This document shows positions 6,822 through 11,488 of a stretch of DNA of 11,488 nucleotides, piece by piece. The DNA is taken from the NCBI GenBank assembly GCA_002429085.1, contig DIYR01000035.1, positions 1 through 11,488 on the forward strand, in the 5' to 3' direction. Position numbers and translations under genes: made by a program. Within the stretch, counting starts at the first letter, position 1; each line of letters starts with the position of its first letter. The stretch comes from Flavobacteriales bacterium UBA6049. Its GTDB lineage: Bacteria; Bacteroidota; Bacteroidia; Flavobacteriales_G; Salibacteraceae. The notes below the pieces were generated by a model. It ran no database searches, had not been told where the DNA came from, and saw nothing but the letters and a program-made list of their open reading frames with translations.

Positions 6822-8348
6822 ATGAAGACGAACCTATTTAGGACTACATTCCTATTAGTACTGTTTGCAGTTGTATCAACATCAGTGCAAGCACAGAAAA
6901 ACAAAAAGCCCAATATCTTGGTGATTTGGGGAGATGACATTGGTTGGAATAATATCAGTGTTTACAACCATGGAATCATGGGATACCAAACTCCAAACAT
7001 TGATCGTATTGCGAAAGAAGGTGCCATGTTTACCGATTGGTATGCACAGCAATCTTGTACTGCTGGACGTGCAGCCTTCATTTTAGGTCAACATCCGTTT
7101 AGAACAGGATTACTAACTATTGGTATGCCTGGATCTGAGCAGGGTATTCAAGAAAACCAAGCAACTATTGCCGATTTATTGAAGCCACAAGGATATGTAT
7201 CTGGTCAGTTTGGTAAAAATCACTTGGGTGATAGAGACGAGCACTTACCAACTAATCATGGTTTTGATGAGTTCTTCGGAAACTTGTATCACTTAAATGC
7301 GGAGGAAGAGCCAGAAACATATTACTATCCTAAATCTCCAGAGTTTAGAGAAAAGTATGGCCCACGTGGTGTAATTCGTTCAACAGCTGATGGTCCAATC
7401 AACGATACAGGCCCATTAACTTCTAAGCGTATGGAAACTGTAGATAGAGAGTTTACCAATGCAGCTATTGAATTTATAGAGAAAGCTCACAACGAAGGAA
7501 ACCCATTCTTTGTTTGGCTAAGCGCAACCAGAATGCACGTTTGGACTCACTTAAAAGAAGAGTCTCAAGGTGTTACTGGAATTGGTTTGTACGCAGATGG
7601 AATGGTTGAGCACGATAAAGAAATTGGTCGTGTACTTGATAAGTTAGAAGAGCTTGGAATTATTGACAATACCATCATCATGTATTCTACTGATAATGGT
7701 GCTGAGAAGTTCACTTGGCCTGATGGAGGTACTACACCATTTGCAGGAGAAAAAGGAACTACTTGGGAAGGTGGTTTCCGTGTGCCATGTGCTATTCGAT
7801 GGCCTGGTGTAATTGAGCCAGGAACCATTGATAACAACATTTACTCTCATGAAGATATGATGCCAACATTATTGGCTGCTGCTGGTGTTCCAGATGTAAA
7901 AGAGAGATTGTTGAAAGGATACCAAGCTGGTCCTAAGAACTTTAAAATTCACTTAGATGGGTACAATATGATGCCATTCTGGAAAGGTGATACAGAAGAA
8001 GCGCCACGTAAAGAGATTTTTTACTTCGATGCTGGAGGGAATTTAAATGCCATTCGTTACCAAGACTGGAAGTTACACTTTACCATTATGGAAGGTGCTA
8101 TCAACGAGGCATATAGAAAAACACCATCTTGGCCAATTGCAATCAACTTAAGAGCAGATCCTTATGAGGTATCTTTTGAGTCCGCTTTATATATCCGTTG
8201 GTACGCAGATAACATGTGGTTGTTTGTTCCTGCTCAAGATATTGTAGCGAATTTCTTAGGAACATTCAAAGATTTTCCACCTGTAGCTGGTAGCTCACTA
8301 GGTATTGACGAAGTGGTGAACAAGATGAAAACACCATCAAGAAACTAA
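6822..8348 (+). CDS. Secreted sulfatase (formylglycine type, CTAGR motif), first of a tandem pair
   Basis: Function: hydrolysis of an organic sulfate ester; the substrate cannot be read from the sequence. Seen: 508 residues with a Sec signal peptide (cut probably after VQA, residue 24). Landmarks of the type I sulfatase fold are NILVIWGDD (Asp38 and Asp39, metal ligands), SCTAGRAAF with Cys79 as the residue to be converted to formylglycine and Arg83, GKNH (Lys132, His134), RMH (His239), STDNG (Asp291, Asn292, metal ligands) and GEKG (Lys311). The third motif position is Ala instead of the usual Pro, an accepted variant (C/S-x-P/A-x-R). The C-terminal subdomain ends with the PAQDIVANFLGTF / FPP tail seen in arylsulfatases of this type. 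A paralogue follows after 7 bases, so the two are one operon. Arginine is often encoded by CGT here, unlike the AGA-rich neighbours, which may indicate higher expression. Alkaline phosphatase is excluded by the CTAGR motif. Confidence 0.93.
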   Translation: MKTNLFRTTFLLVLFAVVSTSVQAQKNKKPNILVIWGDDIGWNNISVYNHGIMGYQTPNIDRIAKEGAMFTDWYAQQSCTAGRAAFILGQHPFRTGLLTIGMPGSEQGIQENQATIADLLKPQGYVSGQFGKNHLGDRDEHLPTNHGFDEFFGNLYHLNAEEEPETYYYPKSPEFREKYGPRGVIRSTADGPINDTGPLTSKRMETVDREFTNAAIEFIEKAHNEGNPFFVWLSATRMHVWTHLKEESQGVTGIGLYADGMVEHDKEIGRVLDKLEELGIIDNTIIMYSTDNGAEKFTWPDGGTTPFAGEKGTTWEGGFRVPCAIRWPGVIEPGTIDNNIYSHEDMMPTLLAAAGVPDVKERLLKGYQAGPKNFKIHLDGYNMMPFWKGDTEEAPRKEIFYFDAGGNLNAIRYQDWKLHFTIMEGAINEAYRKTPSWPIAINLRADPYEVSFESALYIRWYADNMWLFVPAQDIVANFLGTFKDFPPVAGSSLGIDEVVNKMKTPSRN

Positions 8349-8355
8349 GGTAGAT

Positions 8356-9936
8356 ATGTCGCCTATGAAAGAACTTAAAAAGTTTTCAATGCTGGTAAGC
8401 TGCGTTTTTTTCGCAGCTTCCAGCTTTGCTCAAAAGCAGAAACAACCCAATATCCTAGTTATCTGGGGAGACGATATTGGTCAAAGTAATATCAGTGCCT
8501 ACACCAGAGGAATGATGGGGTATCATACCCCAAACATTGATCGTATTGCTAATGAAGGGTTGATGTTTACTGATTATTATGGCGAGCAATCATGTACCGC
8601 TGGTCGTTCTTCATTTATCATGGGACAGAGTGTATTCAGAACAGGTCTTTCTAAGGTAGGAATGCCAGGGTTTGATCTTGGTATGAAAGTAGAAGATCCA
8701 ACAATAGCTGGATTATTGAAAGATCAAGGATATGCTACAGCTCAATTTGGGAAGAACCACTTAGGAGACAAGGACGAACATTTACCTACAAATCATGGTT
8801 TTGATGAGTTCTTAGGTAATCTGTATCATTTGAATGCGGAAGAAGAGCCTGAGAATAGAGATTATCCAACTGATTTGACGTTGCCAGATGGAAGAACATT
8901 TCAAGAGGCCTATGGACCAAGAGGCGTTATCAAATCTTCTGCTGATGGACCAATTCAAGATACAGGGCCATTAACTAAAAAGCGCATGGAAAGCATTGAT
9001 GATGAAACGGTTGCTGCGGCAAAAGATTTCATCAAGCGTCAACATGAAGCCGATAACCCATGGTTTGTATGGTGGAATGGAACGCGAATGCACTTTAGAA
9101 CGCACGTAAAAGAAGAACATAAAGGCATCTCTGGTCAAAATGAATATTCTGATGGGATGGTAGAGCACGACATGCACATTGGTGAATTCTTGGATTTATT
9201 AGATGAGCTAGGAATTGCTGATAATACCATTGTATTGTATTCAACTGATAATGGACCACATTTGAATTCATGGCCTGATGCAGGAGCAACTCCTTTCAGA
9301 GGAGAGAAGAATACGAACTGGGAAGGTGGTTGGAGAGTTCCTGCAATGGTTCGTTGGCCAGGAGTAACTAAACCAGGTTCTGTGAGTAACCAAATTATGC
9401 ATCACATGGATTGGTTGCCAACCTTCTTGGCGGCAGCTGGTAAAGATGACATTAAAGAAGACTTATTAGATGGATATACATCTAAAGCACTTGGACGCGA
9501 TTATAAAATCCACTTAGATGGATACAACATGATTGACCATTTGAAAGATCCGGTGAATACTCCATCTCCTAGGAGTGAGGTTTTCTATTTTAATGATGAT
9601 GGCGAACTAACAGCACTTCGATACAACGATTGGAAATTCATTTTCATGGAGCAACGTCAAGAAACAACATTTGCTACATGGGCTAATCCGTTTACTCCGT
9701 TGAGAGTCCCTCTTTTATTCAACCTTAGAAGAGACCCTTATGAGCGATCACAGTTAACATCCAATACGTACTATGATTGGTTGCTAGATCACCTTTATTT
9801 GTTTTTACCAGCTCAACAATATGTTGGGAATTTTTTAGAAACATTTAAAGAATATCCTCCAAGACAAATGGCACCTAGCTTCTCTATGGAAGAAGTGAAA
9901 AAGATTTTATCTGAAGGGGCAGGAGCATCAAAATAA
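8356..9936 (+). CDS. Secreted sulfatase (formylglycine type, CTAGR motif), second of a tandem pair
   Basis: Seen: 526 residues with a Sec signal peptide (core MLVSCVFFAASSFA, probably cut after Ala25). Catalytic set: GDD (Asp39, Asp40), CTAGR (Cys80 to Arg84), GKNH (Lys133, His135), RMH (His246), STDNG (Asp298, Asn299) and GEKN (Lys318). It aligns with the upstream sulfatase along its whole length, sharing the GKNHLGD, EHLPTNHGFDEF, GNLYHLNAEEEPE and IHLDGYNM segments, so the pair arose by duplication. It carries a longer loop at about 170-184 (DLTLPDGRTFQ) and different residues near the second metal Asn (GPHLNSWPDAG versus GAEKFTWPDGG), both plausible substrate-pocket changes. The start at 8356 is preferred because AAGG lies 5 bases upstream; Met4 at 8365 would also give a good signal peptide. 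Both enzymes need formylglycine formation by FGE or anSME, neither of which is encoded in the window. Confidence 0.93.
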   Translation: MSPMKELKKFSMLVSCVFFAASSFAQKQKQPNILVIWGDDIGQSNISAYTRGMMGYHTPNIDRIANEGLMFTDYYGEQSCTAGRSSFIMGQSVFRTGLSKVGMPGFDLGMKVEDPTIAGLLKDQGYATAQFGKNHLGDKDEHLPTNHGFDEFLGNLYHLNAEEEPENRDYPTDLTLPDGRTFQEAYGPRGVIKSSADGPIQDTGPLTKKRMESIDDETVAAAKDFIKRQHEADNPWFVWWNGTRMHFRTHVKEEHKGISGQNEYSDGMVEHDMHIGEFLDLLDELGIADNTIVLYSTDNGPHLNSWPDAGATPFRGEKNTNWEGGWRVPAMVRWPGVTKPGSVSNQIMHHMDWLPTFLAAAGKDDIKEDLLDGYTSKALGRDYKIHLDGYNMIDHLKDPVNTPSPRSEVFYFNDDGELTALRYNDWKFIFMEQRQETTFATWANPFTPLRVPLLFNLRRDPYERSQLTSNTYYDWLLDHLYLFLPAQQYVGNFLETFKEYPPRQMAPSFSMEEVKKILSEGAGASK

Positions 9937-9943
9937 GTAAACA

Positions 9944-9955
9944 CCTTTTAAAAGG
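9944..9955. repeat. Perfect 12-base palindrome overlapping the terminator stem
   Basis: CCTTTTAAAAGG lies 7 bases after the stop of the second sulfatase. Its right half is also the start of the left arm of the longer hairpin that follows, so in RNA the two structures would compete. It may be an operator or an antiterminator-like element, or chance. Confidence 0.3.
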
Positions 9956-9986
9956 AGTCTAGTGGAAATTAGGCTCTTTTCTTTTA
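9950..9986 (+). terminator. Probable intrinsic terminator or attenuator between sulfatase 2 and moxR
   Basis: The left arm AAAAGGAGTCTA (9950-9961) pairs with the right arm TTAGGCTCTTTT (9969-9980) through 11 pairs, with one bulged G and one G-T pair, around a loop of about 8 bases. The right arm runs into a T-rich tract (TTTTCTTTTA, 9977-9986). This is the layout of a rho-independent terminator. It lies 13 bases after the sulfatase stop and 13 bases before the MoxR ATG, so it would end the sulfatase transcript or let only part of it read on into moxR. Confidence 0.55.
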
Positions 9987-9998
9987 CAGTTCAACTAC

Positions 9999-10970
9999 AT
10001 GGAAAATCAATCCTATAAAACCATTCAAGAGCTTGAGGCAAGTATTAACTCACGCATTTTAGGACAAGAATCGGTTGTAAGAAGATTGTTGATTACGTTA
10101 TTGGCAGATGGTAACTTGTTGTTAGAAGGATTGCCTGGGCTAGCAAAAACAAGGGCTATTAAGAGTTTGGCCGATAACTTAGCTTGCTCGCTTAGCAGAA
10201 TACAGTTTACACCAGACTTGTTGCCATCAGATATTACTGGTACAGAGGTCTATCAACCAGAAAGAAAGGATAACCCATTTGTATTTGAACAAGGTCCCAT
10301 ATTTGCCAACTTAGTTTTAGCAGATGAGATTAACCGCGCTCCTGCTAAAGTTCAAGCAGCACTGCTAGAAGCAATGGAAGAACGCCAAGTAACTGTAGCT
10401 GGAAAAACGTATCCAATGGAGCCATTGTTTTTAGTAATGGCCACTCAAAATCCAGTGGAGCAAGAAGGAACTTATCCATTACCAGAAGCCCAACTAGATC
10501 GTTTCTTGATGAAAGCATTGATCAATTACCCTTCTAATGATGCTGAAAAGGAAGTTCTGAAGTTGGTTCGTAGCGAGGGCAAATCGAAGGAACAATCTTC
10601 AATAGATTCTATTGATCCACAAGTTGTTTTTGATGCTAGAAAAGAGATTGATACAGTATCTGTTTCAGATAGCATGCTGAACTACATTGTAGCTTTAATT
10701 GATGCCACTCGTTTTCCCGAAAAGTATAGCGAAGAAGTAGCTAGTTTCATCGAAGTTGGAGCCAGCCCAAGAGGAACAATAGCGTTGGAAAAATGTGCTA
10801 GAGTTGTAGCATGGTTCAATCAAAGAGACCATGTTCAACCAAGTGATATTCATGAAGTAGTTTATGATGTCTTACGACACCGTATTGCGTTGAGCTATGA
10901 GGCAAATGCAAAACGTATCCAACAAGATCAAGTAATAGATGAATTAGTGAAATTGGTTGCAATAGCCTAA
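9999..10970 (+). CDS. MoxR-type AAA+ ATPase
   Basis: Role: ATP-driven remodelling or metal-insertion chaperone in the cytoplasm, working with vWA-domain partners. Seen: 323 residues, the usual MoxR length. Walker A is GLPGLAKT (44-51, Lys50 and Thr51), Walker B is LVLADE (105-110), sensor 1 lies in ATQNP (Asn151), an LDRFLMK box is at 166-172, and the sensor 2 Arg is in SPRG (256-259) of the AAA lid. AEALLEAMEER-like residues after Walker B (KVQAALLEAMEERQVT) are typical of the family. Its stop overlaps the DUF58 ATG by one base (TAATG), so the two are translationally coupled. This order heads the MoxR/DUF58/(DUF4381)/vWA operons of bacteria, often called the Bat or aerotolerance locus in Bacteroidota. 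It follows the sulfatases after 62 bases and a probable terminator. The client protein is unknown. The ATG at 9999 gives the normal N-terminus for the family. Confidence 0.93.
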   Translation: MENQSYKTIQELEASINSRILGQESVVRRLLITLLADGNLLLEGLPGLAKTRAIKSLADNLACSLSRIQFTPDLLPSDITGTEVYQPERKDNPFVFEQGPIFANLVLADEINRAPAKVQAALLEAMEERQVTVAGKTYPMEPLFLVMATQNPVEQEGTYPLPEAQLDRFLMKALINYPSNDAEKEVLKLVRSEGKSKEQSSIDSIDPQVVFDARKEIDTVSVSDSMLNYIVALIDATRFPEKYSEEVASFIEVGASPRGTIALEKCARVVAWFNQRDHVQPSDIHEVVYDVLRHRIALSYEANAKRIQQDQVIDELVKLVAIA

Positions 10971-11488
10971 TGAGTAAGGCTTCTTCAGATATAAAGTTGT
11001 GGGTTTCTGTTGAGGAACTAATTGAACTTGGTGGGCGTATTGCAAGGCCAGCAAGTCAAACCAAAAAACGTGTACATACCCACTTAATGGGGAATCATGC
11101 TTCCATATTCAAAGGAAGAGGACTAGATTTTGAAGAAGTACGTCAATACACCAGAGGAGATGACGTTCGGTTAATTGATTGGAAAGTAACAGCTAGAACA
11201 CAGAAACCACATACTAGAGTATACTCAGAAGAAAAAGAGAGGCCAACATATATCATAGCAGATCAATGTACAGATATGTGTTTTGCTAGCCAAGGTACCC
11301 TAAAGAGTACACAAGTTGCAGAACTAGGAGCCATGATTGCTTTTACCACTTTACAGCGTGGAGATAGAGTGGGCGGAACAATTGTAGCCGATGATGGTAT
11401 CAATCACTTGAAGCCAGTAAGAAGTAAAAAACACGTTGTTCATTGGTGTGCTTTATTGTCTCAGCAATCGAAAGTTGTATTAGAGAAA
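10970..11488 (+). CDS. DUF58 domain protein (vWA-like partner of MoxR), N-terminal 173 residues
   Basis: Seen: an open frame of 173 codons beginning ATGAGTAAG and cut by the window edge. Residues 38-75 (THLMGNHASIFKGRGLDFEE then VRQYTRGDDVRLIDWKVTAR) are the hallmark DUF58 block, and EEKERPTYIIADQ (87-99) leads into the position of the vWA metal-binding loop. In that loop the usual D-x-S-x-S is replaced by D98-Q-C-T-D102-M, so metal binding in the classical way is doubtful, although DUF58 proteins often have reduced loops. No membrane segment or signal peptide is visible in this part, so a cytoplasmic protein acting on or with MoxR is expected. The one-base overlap with the moxR stop implies coupled translation. 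The remaining domain and the next operon genes lie beyond 11488. Confidence 0.9.
   Translation, partial: MSKASSDIKLWVSVEELIELGGRIARPASQTKKRVHTHLMGNHASIFKGRGLDFEEVRQYTRGDDVRLIDWKVTARTQKPHTRVYSEEKERPTYIIADQCTDMCFASQGTLKSTQVAELGAMIAFTTLQRGDRVGGTIVADDGINHLKPVRSKKHVVHWCALLSQQSKVVLEK

Noticed and set aside
7565..7850. Minus-strand frames opposite the first sulfatase
   Set aside because: They mirror the strongly conserved sulfatase core and have no independent start signal or recognisable domain.
8971..9289. Minus-strand frames opposite the second sulfatase
   Set aside because: Same reason: antisense shadows of conserved catalytic sequence.

Overview
The window looks like chromosomal DNA of a Bacteroidota bacterium, probably a marine or polysaccharide-associated lineage. 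Evidence: an AT-rich genome, many short-lipobox lipoproteins, weak Shine-Dalgarno sites, two probable TTG starts, and protein types typical of that phylum (a secreted module with SNGKLLESGG and later FGWINCDRF, and a lipoprotein with the LLDNWQINNVEKEFL signature). The genus cannot be fixed from the sequence.

Left half (1-4410, all on the minus strand): a run of small accessory genes. In transcription order these are a 329-aa lipoprotein, a basic 156-aa secreted protein, a DUF2809 membrane protein, a TerB-fold protein 2 bases downstream of it, a 4-helix membrane protein with a TTG start, and a large lipoprotein that leaves the window. The last gene is broken by an apparent single-base frameshift near 240-258: the C-terminal part continues open in another frame to base 1. 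Most of these have no assignable function.

Right half (4558-11488, all on the plus strand), divergent from the left block: an octaheme c-type cytochrome lipoprotein with a C-terminal HEAT/TPR-like tail; two tandem paralogous secreted sulfatases of the C-T-A-G-R type, 7 bases apart; then, after a probable terminator or attenuator hairpin, a MoxR-type AAA+ ATPase whose stop codon overlaps the start of a DUF58 (vWA-like) protein cut by the window edge. MoxR plus DUF58 is the head of the well-known MoxR/DUF58/vWA (Bat-like) chaperone module, and its remaining partners probably lie just beyond 11488.

How they may work together: the sulfatases would remove sulfate from organic sulfate esters in the periplasm or outside the cell after conversion of their active Cys to formylglycine. 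The MoxR-DUF58 pair may act as an ATP-driven chaperone or metal-insertion system for envelope enzymes, the neighbouring sulfatases being an obvious but unproven candidate client. The cytochrome would carry electrons at the membrane, and its link to the sulfatases is only positional. No maturation enzyme (FGE or anSME), SusC/SusD pair or glycoside hydrolase is visible here. No tRNA, rRNA, CRISPR, insertion sequence or integrase was seen, and no gene-free gap exceeds 300 bases.
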